Shown piece after piece: positions 35,781 through 46,576 of a stretch of 64,000 bases of DNA. Source of the stretch: Phlegmacium glaucopus (Eukaryota; Basidiomycota; Agaricomycetes; Agaricales; Cortinariaceae). The notes beneath the pieces were generated by a model. The model did not search any database. It was not told the DNA's origin and saw only the letters and a list, made by a program, of their open reading frames with translations. The DNA lies in assembly GCA_015039465.1 (NCBI GenBank), contig MU130570.1, positions 275,124 to 339,123 on the forward strand. Direction: 5' to 3'. Position 1 is the first letter of the stretch, and the number at the start of each line of letters is the position of its first letter. The translations under genes and the position numbers were made by a program.

Positions 35781-36224
35781 TGTTTAGGGGACACCCAATT
35801 TCAAGCCTAACTCCTGACTCCCAATTGGGCCTGAACCTGATCTCACCCCTGAACCCAACTCAACTCCCAAACATCTACATTCCACCTTATTGATGAACTT
35901 GATTGCTTGCCAACCGATTGGGCCTGACTCTACCACAACTCCCGATCGAACCTGACCTGAACCAAACTTACGACTTTATGATTATTTTATTGTTTTGCGT
36001 ATGACACCACTTTCATTATTTTATTGTCGTATCATTTATTTATTTATTTCCATATGTCTGTTATGTCCATATCTGTACTTAAATACCTCCTCACCTTAGC
36101 AGGGATCCCTATCTTTTCCTTTTAGGATCCCCTGCTAGGTGAGTTAGTTATAGTCACACTTAGAATATATTAATTTTAGGATCCCCTGCTACCTTGACTA
36201 AGTTGGCATCACAGTTGCCCTAAT
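35781..36224 (+). mobile_element. Gypsy LTR, diverged copy
   Basis: Starts TGTTTAGGGGACACCCAATT and ends CACAGTTGCCCTAATA, aligning with the chromovirus LTR at 50091-50503, including the TTAGCAGGGATCC...GGATCCCCTGCTA hairpin. It is the 5' LTR of the broken gag copy that follows. Confidence 0.8.
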
Positions 36225-36727
36225 ATCAGGAAAAGATCTCCCATAGGACTGATCCTGATCGGGACTTTGCACCATATAGTCCGATTCTCAGCTGATTTGG
36301 GCCAAGCTGACTCAGTGCACTCCCTGATTGAGATTCCTTCCTCACCCCCACAGCATGCATCGCCCAGCAACTCCTTCTTCTCAATCATGGATGACGACCA
36401 AATTGTCCACATGGAACAAGCAGTCGCCTTGTTGCAGTCTTGGGAGGTTGAAACCCAAAGCCAGTTCAAGCAAATTACTGCAATGCTAAGCCAAATGAAC
36501 CTAACTCCTGTAAAATCACCTGTACCACAAGAACGCAAGAACCTTCATCATACTCGTTCAGCCTGACCAGCACTGCTGGACTGAGTTTGATGGGGAACAC
36601 TCCAGAGGAATGGCATTCCTTCATTCATGCCAAACATACATTTGGCTCTGCCCTGATGAGTTTTTGGATGAACAAACCAAAATAATCTGGGCTATGTCTT
36701 ATATGAAGTCTGGACGAGCATCAAAAT

Positions 36728-37323
36728 TGTAGTGATTGTATGTGGGTTTGATGGGGATAAGGTAGTCCTTTAGATTTAAGTAAGCTTGAGTAAATGACTA
36801 ATAATATCATGTTTTCGGTCTGTAATTCTAAGGCTTTTATACTATGAAAGTGTGGCATGGTGGCCTACTATATATAGCAGGGATATGCAAAATTACAACA
36901 TTTTCAAGTCTAGAGCTCCAAAATAAAATGTTAAATTTTTTATATTAAGGTGGAGCATTAAGCATACAATCTTTAAAATTATGGTGATTTTTTGAGATTT
37001 TTCATACAGATCTGAAGTCGCAAAAGAAATGAACAAGTAGAAAAAGGGATATGCAAAATCCATCACAGATGCAAGTTTATAAAATTTTGAATTGGCAGAT
37101 ATGTTTCTACATCATAAAGGATTGTTGGGTAATTTTTTGGGGCTGGGAGGTCACCAGGGAGTGGTAGATTTACCTCGTTTGCATATCCCTTTCCTTTGCA
37201 TATCCCTGCTATATATAGTACAGTATGCTACGAAACTACAATGTAAATAAGGAATGTCTGAATCAAGTCCAAATACGGAAGGTGGCCATCTATTCCTCAC
37301 ATAGCCACACTGGCTTCCCCACA
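36728..37323. mobile_element. 596-bp insertion in gag (solo-LTR-like)
   Basis: Begins TGTAGTGATTG, ends CCCCACA, and is flanked by AAAT/AAAAT on both sides; the gag reading resumes directly after it. Inside, TACTATATATAGCAGGGATA (about 36867) recurs inverted near 37195-37220. Confidence 0.65.
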
Positions 37324-37534
37324 AAATGGACAGCCAGGGTATTCTGATGGGAAACTGACAACCCAGAGTCAAAATGATTCTTTGATTGGAGCAACTTTCC
37401 AGATGAATTCAAAAAGGAATTCTGCCTGGCGAATGCAGACTCAGTTGTGATCAACCAACTAGAGTCTACTGGATATTTCCAGAAAAACCGGTCCTTGGAA
37501 GACTATGTAGACAAATTCCAGGACCTCACCTAGA

Positions 37535-38345
37535 TAGAATTAAAGAGAAGTTTGTGGTATTGAAATATGCAATACAAGTAGACTGCGAAGATAGCGAAGT
37601 TTGCAAATGATAACGCAGTATGCGAAGTAGCTTACAGAATGAGACTATTGACTTAGAACGTTGCTGCAAAGTTTATGGGATCAAAACTCTGGCCATCTCT
37701 TGTTCACCGTGCCTCCTACTTGCTACGGATACTTAATACAAGAATTGTAAACTAACCAGGTGCGGATATGCCAAACAGTAATGTAAAATTGAGCTAATGC
37801 AAAGTCACATTGACCCAGTAGTTTGGTAACAAAGGAATAGGGGACAAAGTAAAAATAAAGGTAATGAGTAAGGAGGTCAGTTGAATGACCTCCTGTTTTG
37901 AAAGAATGATAAAAATATATATATGGAAAGATGAAAGAAAGTAAATGCAAAACAACACGGACCATGATAAAACCAATGCAAAGGATGCACGGAGAGGTAA
38001 GGAATGTGTATGTGAACTGTGAAAGACTGTGAGATTAGATAGTGGCTGTGTGAAGATGTGGCTGCAAAGGTGTGAAACACTTAAGTCCATTATTGACTGA
38101 GAGAAACTGAAGATATGTTGAAGTATGAAAGGTGAAGAGGAATGAGGGTGCTTTGGATAGTTATGAAGGTTGTAGAAGTGATGTGTGGAGGTCATGTGAG
38201 GACTATATCATGTTGTGCGAGGTTTGAAGGATGTGCGAGAATTGTGAATGAGAGTGTGAATGAAGTTGGTACCTGCAAGACATCCACATATACTGTGAAG
38301 TTGTTAAATCGCAAAAATAAGCAGTTTACGAACCCTAGAGGCTAT
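37535..38345. mobile_element. Second insertion in gag, unclassified
   Basis: AT-rich sequence unrelated to gag separates matching gag segments. Boundaries are approximate and no target duplication was found. Confidence 0.4.
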
Positions 38346-38570
38346 ATGGATCCTATCAACAGTAGATGAGAACAGGGCAACTAATGAGGCCTTTCAGTTG
38401 GCTTACAGAAGTTCAGCCCTGACTGCTTCTCAACTGGTTGGCACCACTATGCTTTGAATGAACGCATCCGCCCCACCATCCAAAAATGCACACCTTGTCC
38501 CCACCCCTGGGAACCCAGTACCAATGGATGTTGATGCTGCCTGAAAAGCAAAAGTGTCAATGCTGGTATT

Positions 38571-40365
38571 GCACACCAATACTGATTGGTAGTGTGTGTA
38601 AAAAGCTTAAAAGTTGCCATCATGCAAATAAGCAGACTTTGAATTCACTTACCTATTTTGGAAGTAGCCCTGAATTGTGTTCCTGGTCAACAAATCATTT
38701 GTTCAACATTATCATCCTCATCACTCATCATATTCTCAATGTCTCACACTATGCTCTCCATCATTTACACTATCAACATGCTCCTAAACATCTACCATCC
38801 ATTTGTTACTTGGCTAGCAATACAACAAAGCGATCAATCCACTATTTGCATCGGTCATCAGCTCACGTTTGATTGTATCTTTGGCCCATCATTTCAAGAA
38901 CAGCCCCTTTATGGATGCATCAGCTACATCTCCCATTATGTAAAAGGCTTTGTCATTGTTGTTGTGGCTATAGACCCACAAGTCTTCCCCTCAGCTATCT
39001 ATCTTGCCATACCTTGCTCCTGGATGTCACTCAGTCCCCTATCCTTAATTATCTACCTCTTATCTTATCATTCACGTGGTACCTGAAGCCTTCCCACCCT
39101 CTTTATGACAACTTAGGAAGTCCAGGTGGATCACAACTAAGCAGGAATTGCAGATGAATCAGCAGCAGAGGATTATTCTTGCAGTGTGTCAAGTGTTATC
39201 AAGGCTGCACGACATGGGATCATGGGCAGGTGGTATTTTCTCGGGAACAAGGCTGTGCCTTTCAAGTGTTGACTCAGGACCTTTCATATTTTGACATGAC
39301 CACATGCCTATGGAGTTGATATATTTTTGCTATTGGACTATGTACACTGCCTTCTCTTCTTTTCTCTTGCACTTTGACACTTTACAGATTTTTTTATTGT
39401 TCCTTCTACTTTTCCATTGTTCTTTTCTTCTCGCAGCTGTCCTCTCTTTATCATTCTTCCTTTGACAGCGCATACTTCTTTCCTTGTTATTGTTCTACAT
39501 AGCCTCATCCTTAGGGTATAAATACTGCTCTTTTGTACTAGGATAGGTAGTTTCCCCCAATTCATTCTTGGTCCCCTACAGTCATCATCTCAGTGGAGTT
39601 CCAGTGAATTCCTCCCTCAAGTTCGCTTTTTCAGCCATTTATCTGTTACTGTCCCATACTGTCTACTGCTATAGTCTTACTGAGGACTCTTTCTTACCCA
39701 TCCTCATCCTCGTCCTCTACCTCAGTCACCTTCCAAGATCTTCATCCTCATCCTTCTCATCTCTATTCTTTCCCCCTACCTCTGTGTGTTACAAGTCAAG
39801 GTTATACCTTCCCTAAATGAACAACAGGGAGGCTTTTGACTTAAAGACTAGTCTGGTTGGTGTTATATAACAACACAAACAACAATTTATATCTGGAGCC
39901 CACCACAAGGGAGGGTTATTCAGACTTCTATCACACTTTTACTCTTATCAAATCATCTCTGGTATCATCCCAGAATCACTCCTCCAACTCAATCTCCTCA
40001 TCTAAATCCTATATCAATCACTCTCTCCACCAACAAACATTCAATTAAATCTCCCTCTCACATCCTTTACCATGACTACCCCCAATCCTTGAGTTCCTGC
40101 AGAAATGCCAATCCCTCACCAATCTACCACTCCTAAATTCAAAGGTCACTGGTCTGAAGTGACTGACTTCCTCCAACAATGTGATCAATTATTCAGTTTC
40201 TATAATGTCACAAGTGATTCTGATAAATGTTGATTCATGCATTCTTACGGTGATTGTTCTACACATGAAATTGTTGAAGGACTTCCCCCATTTATCAACA
40301 AAGATTGGAAGAAGCTCAAGGCTCTCATTACAAAGGTCTTTGATGCTGAGCTTGCTGATCAGAAA
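38571..40365. repeat. Left arm of a 3.7-kb palindrome (retroelement LTR/gag fragment)
   Basis: This arm reappears inverted at 40516-42304 with only scattered mismatches. It contains a leader or LTR-like region and, from about 40072, the beginning of a second Gypsy-type gag: FKGHWSEVTDFLQQCDQLF, EIVEGLPPFINKDWKK, FDAELADQ. The gag frame carries stops and is truncated at the palindrome centre. Confidence 0.85.
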
Positions 40366-40515
40366 TTCACAATCTTCAATCCCCACCAATTTTCCCTTTG
40401 TGCTTGTTCCCTTCCATTAAACTCTCTCAACACCCTTCAGAGACTACATGCGACAATATATGTGTATTGCTGATGGCTTCTTGGTCAGCAGAAGATAGAC
40501 AAGACCAAATACTCT
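40366..40515. other. 150-bp spacer at the palindrome centre
   Basis: Non-repeated DNA between the arms. Gag continues for about 30 codons into it from the right arm on the minus strand (SIWSCLSSADQEAI), so the spacer partly belongs to the right-hand copy. Confidence 0.75.
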
Positions 40516-42304
40516 GATCAGCAAGCTCAGCATCAAAGACCTTTGTAATGAGAGCCTTGAGCTTCTTCCAATCTTTGTTGATAAATGGGGGAAGTCCTTC
40601 AACAATTTCATGTGTAGAACAATCACCGTAAGAATGCATGAATCAACATTTATCAGAATCACTTGTGACATTATAGAAACTGAATAATTGATCACATTGT
40701 TGGAGGAAGTCAGTCACTTCAGACCAGTGACCTTTGAATTTAGGAGTGGTAGATTGGTGAGGGATTGGCATTTCTGCAGGAACTCAAGGATTGGGGGTAG
40801 TCATGGTAAAGGATGTGAGAGGGAGATTTAATTGAATGTTTGTTGGTGGAGAGAGTGATTGATATAGGATTTAGATGAGGAGATTGAGTTGGAGGAGTGA
40901 TTCTGGGATGATACCAGAGATGATTTGATAAGAGTAAAAGTGTGATAGAAGTCTGAATAACCCTCCCTTGTGGTGGGCTCCAGATATAAATTGTTGTTTG
41001 TGTTGTTATATAACACCAACCAGACTAGTCTTTAAGTCAAAAGCCTCCCTGTTGTTCATTTAGGGAAGGTATAACCTTGACTTGTAACACACAGAGGTAG
41101 GGGGAAAGAATAGAGATGAGAAGGATGAGGATGAAGATCTTGGAAGGTGACTGAGGTAGAGGACGAGGATGAGGATGGGTAAGAAAGAGTCCTCAGTAAG
41201 ACTATAGCAGTAGACAGTATGGGACAGTAACAGATAAATGGCTGAAAAAGCGAACTTGAGGGAGGAATTCACTGGAACTCCACTGAGATGATGACTGTAG
41301 GGGACCAAGAATGAATTGGGGGAAACTACCTATCCTAGTACAAAAGAGCAGTATTTATACCCTAAGGATGAGGCTATGTAGAACAATAACAAGGAAAGAA
41401 GTATGCGCTGTCAAAGGAAGAATGATAAAGAGAGGACAGCTGCGAGAAGAAAAGAACAATGGAAAAGTAGAAGGAACAATAAAAAAATCTGTAAAGTGTC
41501 AAAGTGCAAGAGAAAAGAAGAGAAGGCAGTGTACATAGTCCAATAGCAAAAATATATCAACTCCATAGGCATGTGGTCATGTCAAAATATGAAAGGTCCT
41601 GAGTCAACACTTGAAAGGCACAGCCTTGTTCCCGAGAAAATACCACCTGCCCATGATCCCATGTCGTGCAGCCTTGATAACACTTGACACACTGCAAGAA
41701 TAATCCTCTGCTGCTGATTCATCTGCAATTCCTGCTTAGTTGTGATCCACCTGGACTTCCTAAGTTGTCATAAAGAGGGTGGGAAGGCTTCAGGTACCAC
41801 GTGAATGATAAGATAAGAGGTAGATAATTAAGGATAGGGGACTGAGTGACATCCAGGAGCAAGGTATGGCAAGATAGATAGCTGAGGGGAAGACTTGTGG
41901 GTCTATAGCCACAACAACAATGACAAAGCCTTTTACATAATGGGAGATGTAGCTGATGCATCCATAAAGGGGCTGTTCTTGAAATGATGGGCCAAAGATA
42001 CAATCAAACGTGAGCTGATGACCGATGCAAATAGTGGATTGATCGCTTTGTTGTATTGCTAGCCAAGTAACAAATGGATGGTAGATGTTTAGGAGCATGT
42101 TGATAGTGTAAATGATGGAGAGCATAGTGTGAGACATTGAGAATATGATGAGTGATGAGGATGATAATGTTGAACAAATGATTTGTTGACCAGGAACACA
42201 ATTCAGGGCTACTTCCAAAATAGGTAAGTGAATTCAAAGTCTGCTTATTTGCATGATGGCAACTTTTAAGCTTTTTACCCACACTACCAATCAGTATTGG
42301 TGCG
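40516..42304. repeat. Right arm of the 3.7-kb palindrome
   Basis: Inverted near-identical copy of 38571-40365. Differences are single bases, for example GTGTGT versus GTGGGT near 38595 and 42287. The outer end is CCAATCAGTATTGGTG. Transcription across both arms would give a long hairpin RNA. Confidence 0.85.
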
Positions 42305-42311
42305 CGATAAT

Positions 42312-42400
42312 GCATGTAGTATATAAGTGTAAGGTGCATAAGCACCTTAGAATTCAACTTGATTCCTGGGTTCTTACCTCCTCTAACACTTATTTTAATG
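42312..42400 (+). repeat. LTR-end-like repeat (paired with 35360-35470)
   Basis: TGTAGTATATAAGTGTAAGG, a short GGTGCATAAGCACC hairpin, and ATTCAACTTGATTCCTGGGTT match the copy at 35.4 kb. It lies directly outside the palindrome. Confidence 0.45.
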
Positions 42401-42656
42401 TACTACAACAATACATAGTGATGACAACAGCAGGCACAACAACAGGCACAGCAACAACAAGCACAACAATGACAAGTACAACAATGATAGGCAACTAAGC
42501 ACCCTTGGGAAGCATTTTTTTGAAATTAAAATTAAATTCTAATGTAATCTAGGACAGACAAATGATAACAATATGTGACAAACATGAACACATGACCGCA
42601 AATGAATGAACAGAATATGAATAAATGAACAAGCAGCAAATGAACAATGAACAAAA

Positions 42657-42787
42657 GTGAATGAACAACAATGAGTGAATGAACAACAATGAGTGAATGA
42701 ACAACAATGAGTGAATGAACAACAATGAGTGAATGAATGACAATGAGTGAATGAACAACAATGAGTGAATGAACAACAATGAGTGAA
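42657..42787. repeat. 18-bp minisatellite
   Basis: About seven units of GTGAATGAACAACAATGA, slightly variable (one GAATGAATGACAATGA unit). Frames here only encode a hexapeptide repeat. Confidence 0.9.
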
Positions 42788-42849
42788 CAAACATGAATGA
42801 ATTAACAAATGGATGACAAACAAGTAAATGAACGATGAATGAATGTGAA

Positions 42850-43245
42850 CCATGCCAAAACCAGATGGTAGTGTTAATGAGTACATGGAAATTCTGGTCA
42901 AGGAGACTGCAACATTGCATAAAGTGCTATTGCGTTATCTTGCGCCATCCAAAGTTGTAGAGGTGAGACAGTTTACTTTTGCCTAGGAAGGTCTTGTACT
43001 TTGTTCAACTGACCGTCTTCCCTCCCTTTTTTTGTACAAAATTCTGGTATGTAATGAGTCAGGTATTTGTTGCCATCAATCACTGACTATCAGAGGAATA
43101 TGGCGCAATCGACCTGCCTGACCAGGAGGCAAAAGTGAGGTATGTTTTTGATTGGTGTAAGAATAGATTCCTGGTATCTGGCTAAGAAGTCTACTATTAT
43201 CAGGTTGCTCAGGGATGCAAAGTACCTACAGCAGAAAATCTTGAC
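42850..43245 (+). pseudogene. VPS54 C-terminal fragment
   Basis: Three short exons join in phase: about 42850-42962 (EILVKETATLHKVLLRYLAP), 43063-43139 (VFVAINH, stop, LSEEYGAIDLPDQEAK) and 43204-43245 (LLRDAKYLQQK). The order matches the C-terminal domain of Vps54, a subunit of the GARP tethering complex at the trans-Golgi. An in-frame TGA (43084-43086) stands where Arg is expected. Everything upstream is missing, and the last codons are cut off where the chromovirus LTR remnant starts. Confidence 0.7.
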
Positions 43246-43259
43246 AAAACAATACCTAT

Positions 43260-43391
43260 CTAGCAGGGATCCCCATCCTTTCCTCTTTGGATCCCCTGCT
43301 AGGTGAGTCACTTGTAGATATCCCTTTGAAATATTATTAACTTTGGATCCCCTGCTAGCTTGACTAAGTCAGCGTCACAGTTGCCCTAACA
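43260..43391 (+). mobile_element. Truncated 5' LTR of the chromovirus
   Basis: Covers CTAGCAGGGATCCCC to GTTGCCCTAACA, the counterpart of 50372-50503. The upstream 281 bp of the LTR are missing; the break falls exactly at the start of the internal hairpin. Confidence 0.85.
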
Positions 43392-44381
43392 TTAGGAAAG
43401 CATCATCCTTTAATGGACCAAGTCCGGTCTGCACAGTGGAATGATAGTCTGATTTACAGCCCCTAATTTGGGCCAATCAGACTCCATACACTCCCAGACC
43501 GTGGCTCCCTCCTTGTCTTCACAGCACGCATCTCTGAGCGGCTCCTTCCTATCAGCCATGGATGATGAACACACCGCCCAGCTGGAAAGAGAAGTCGTCC
43601 TATTGCGAGCTCGGGACATCAAATACCAAAACAGATTTGACCGAATCATGGAGACAATCCATTAACTCGTTCCAAATGTACAATCACCTGTACCACAACA
43701 AGAGGTTCCCCCTCAAACTGAAAACATACCCCAGACATGCTCTGCAAGGCCGGCATTCCCAACGGAGTTTGACAGAGAATGATCCAAAGGAACAGCATTC
43801 CTTCACTCCTGCCAAATGTACATCTGGCTCTGTTCCGACAAATTCTTGGACAAGCAAACAAAAATTATCTGGGCCATGTCCTTCATGAAATCCAGAAGAG
43901 CATCAAAGTGGGCAGCTAGGGTCTTCCGATGGGAAACAGACAACCCTCAGTCAACCCAGTTCCTGGATTGGTCCGATTTCCGAGACAACTTCAAAAAGGA
44001 GTTCTGTCCTGCAAATGCGGACTCGGTTGCCATCAACTGACTAGAGTTGACTGGATATTTCCAGAAAACCTGGTCCTTGGAAGAATATGTGGACAAATTC
44101 CAAGACCTAATCACAGATTCTGGATACACCAATCTGAAAACTATTGTAGTAAAATTCCAAAGAGGCCTGAATGCCCAGATTCAGAACTCCATTGCTACAA
44201 TGGCTTCCGGAAGACTGTCTGATACAGATCCGACGGGATGGTACAGAATGGCATGGACAATAGACAAAAACCAAGCTACTAACGAGGCCTTCCAGTCAGC
44301 TTACAAAAGTCTGGCAGCAACCACTTCTCAACCAACCGGTACCACCACACTCTGATTCAATCCGTCAATTCCACCACAGAC

Positions 44382-45352
44382 ATCAGGAAAAATGACTTGT
44401 GCCCTAGGCTGTCCTGAAATGTCCTGGGGTGCCCCAGGCAGCTCAGGGCGCTCAGGTCAAGAGGTCGCCCTGGGGTGCAAGTTACCTATGTATGAAAAGT
44501 CTTAGGCTGTCCTGGGGCAACCTGAGGCAACCTGAGAGCGTCCTGAGGCAACCTGAGAGCATCCTGAGGCAACCTGAGAGCAACCTGAGGCATCCTGAGG
44601 CAACCTGAGACCTGAGCAACCTGAGGCCTGAGGCAACCTGAGAGCATCCTGAGGCAGCCTTAGTCCCTTTGGATCTGATGCTAGAAAACATATATAAACC
44701 AGATATTTGAGTGGTCTCACACAACAGAATAATAATAATAAAATAAAATTATATTCAATTATTCTAAACATCATATATAGTACTAGTAATAAAATAATAA
44801 TGTGATACATAAATATACTAGTATAATACTGGGGAAGTAGGAAATAAGAAAACAAAATTGTGGGTGGTTTATATATCTTTTGGATGGCGCACAGACCATT
44901 GGTCACATGATCACAGATAAGCATGATTTCAAGCATATGGTGCTGGGTCAGGGTAGATTACATAAATTCCAAAAAAGGAAATTTTTTAAAGATGGTAGAG
45001 AATTGTTTTAGGACCCTGAATATGTTTAAATTATATTAATAGCAGCTCTCCTTATTGAGAAAACTGCAAAATACTTTTTTGGACGCAGCGGTTAAAGATT
45101 TTCTAGCAAAATTCATAAATTCTAAGGGACTCCCAGGGCCTCCTGATGTGATTTGGTCCAGATGGTCAATGCACCAGGATACACTAAAGGTGTCCTGAGA
45201 AAATGGGTGACACTCAAAATTTTACCTGTGCTGCTCTAGGATGTCCTGAGGTGTCCTGAGGTGTCCTGGGGTGTCCTGGGATGTCCTGAGTAGTGATGTG
45301 ATACTAACAAATTACCCAAGGCTACCTAGGGCCAAAATCATTTTTCCTGATG
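44382..45352. mobile_element. DNA-transposon-like insertion in gag, inverted ends
   Basis: The left end ATCAGGAAAAATGACTTGTG and the complement of the right end ATCAGGAAAAATGATTTTGG agree, and both continue GCCCTAGG. The roughly 970-bp insert has no transposase frame. It separates gag from its zinc knuckle. A target duplication was not resolved. Confidence 0.65.
44500..44660. repeat. CCTGAGGCAACCTGAGAG tandem array
   Basis: About eight imperfect 18-24 bp units on the pattern CCTGAGGCAACCTGAGAGCRT inside the nested element. Related words (GTGTCCTGAG) recur near its right end (about 45240-45290). Confidence 0.85.
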
Positions 45353-45769
45353 GAGGAACACACACCTCATACCAACTCCGGAAAACCCTGTACCCATGGA
45401 CATTGACATGGCCTGAAAAGCAGGTTCTGTACTGTTGTCATGCTTCCGGTGCGGAGGCGTCGGACACATTGGGAGACAGTGTGAAAAATGTTTCGATGTC
45501 CGAACAATGACCAATGATGAACTCCATACCCTCTTGGAGTTCTGGCTGGCCAAATATGACAAAGTACCTGATCCGGAACCAACAGAACCTTCGGAGAACA
45601 CTGAACACGAAAGTCAGACCGAGGATTTAAAGGATTTTTGCCAAAACAGCGAGTGAACTGCACACCCTCGCTGTCAACGACCAACCAGTTCTCTGTTTTA
45701 CATGTAGATAGCATTGATGAAATAAACGAGATGGTTGAAAACATTCAAGTCATACAAACATCAGAAATT

Positions 45770-46294
45770 CCAAAAAAAATCCGAGTGTTCCGACCCTGAT
45801 GGGAAAGAACCCTCCCAAAAAAGTTCACTATTGGCTCCCTCGATGCTGACTCTAAATCACTGGAACTCAAAGTCAGCATTGAAATGACCATCACCGGAGA
45901 AGTAAACTCCTTTCTGTCCTTAATAGACTCCGGAGCCAACGGAAGGTTTATTGACAGAGACTATGTCAAAACTAACAGGCTCACAACAAAATCCCTGTCA
46001 AATCCGATTCTGTTATTTAACGTTGACGGTACCCCGAATGAAGCCGGATCAATCACAGAAGTGGTTGATCTGATACTCAGGTATAAAGGACATTCCAAGA
46101 GATCCTTGTTTGCGGTCACTGGACTGGGAAAACAAACCTTGATTCTCGGACATTCCTGGCTTAAGATGCACAACCCAGAGATTGACTGGGCAACCAGAGA
46201 AGTAAAAATGTCCTGCTGTCCACCCTGTTGTTGTTCGGAATGCAGGAATGAAATCCGAGAAGAACAAAAAATTCAAAAGGCGGAAATACGCTGA
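45770..46294 (+). pseudogene. Chromovirus aspartic protease
   Basis: SLIDSGANGRFIDRDYV holds the DSG catalytic motif and ILGHSWLKMHNPEIDW is the conserved downstream block of retropepsin-like proteases. It would process Gag-Pol. Upstream TGA (45797-45799) and the terminal TGA after KAEIR interrupt what should be a continuous pol frame. Confidence 0.8.
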
Positions 46295-46576
46295 ATTGAA
46301 AAATGTTCAACCAGCCCACTTCCGGCTCATGTAGAGGATTGTGATGAGGATGAGTAGCCCAAACCCTGAATTTGAGGATGGTGACAGAATATTTGCCACC
46401 AGCCTACTATCACTGCAGGCAGATATCCGAGCCACCCCCACCACCTCCCAATGTCTTGCAGAAGCTTTCCAGCACAACACACAATCAGAAACAAAAGAAG
46501 GAGTTCCAGATTATCTCTGAGAGTTTGATAGCATTTTCACCAAAGAATCTTTTGATATCCTACCTGATCCGAAACC

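Larger units (their letters stand above)
36387..38570 (+). pseudogene. Gypsy gag, broken by insertions
   Basis: Starts MDDDQIVHMEQAVALLQSWE and matches the gag of the chromovirus at 43.5 kb piece by piece: the region near 36600-36727, then ANADSVVINQLEST-like text near 37430-37520, then a C-terminal part ending VPMDVDAA near 38530. Two insertions (36728-37323 and roughly 37535-38345) split it, and the inverted-repeat element begins at 38571, cutting off the zinc knuckle and all of pol. Confidence 0.7.
43556..45656 (+). pseudogene. Chromovirus gag with zinc knuckle
   Basis: Starts MDDEHTAQLEREVVLLRARD and runs through FDREN-type capsid text (FMKSRRASKWAARVFRWETD, DFRDNFKKEFCPANADSVAI, LEEYVDKFQDLITDSGYTNL) with one TGA at the conserved INxLE site and several frame changes. 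After the nested element, the CCHC knuckle CFRCGGVGHIGRQC appears (about 45438-45480). Gag forms the particle and the knuckle binds template RNA. Confidence 0.8.

Noticed and set aside
38486..42357. Pairs of identical frames on opposite strands as duplicated genes
   Set aside because: They are the arms of the palindrome; the frames lie in LTR or leader sequence and match no protein.
42539..42920. Two overlapping minus-strand frames of 120 and 123 codons with hexapeptide repeats
   Set aside because: They are translations of the 18-bp minisatellite; being open in two frames follows from the repeat length.
44500..44660. Regular short repeats as a CRISPR array
   Set aside because: Units are contiguous without unique spacers, the genome is fungal, and no cas genes are present.
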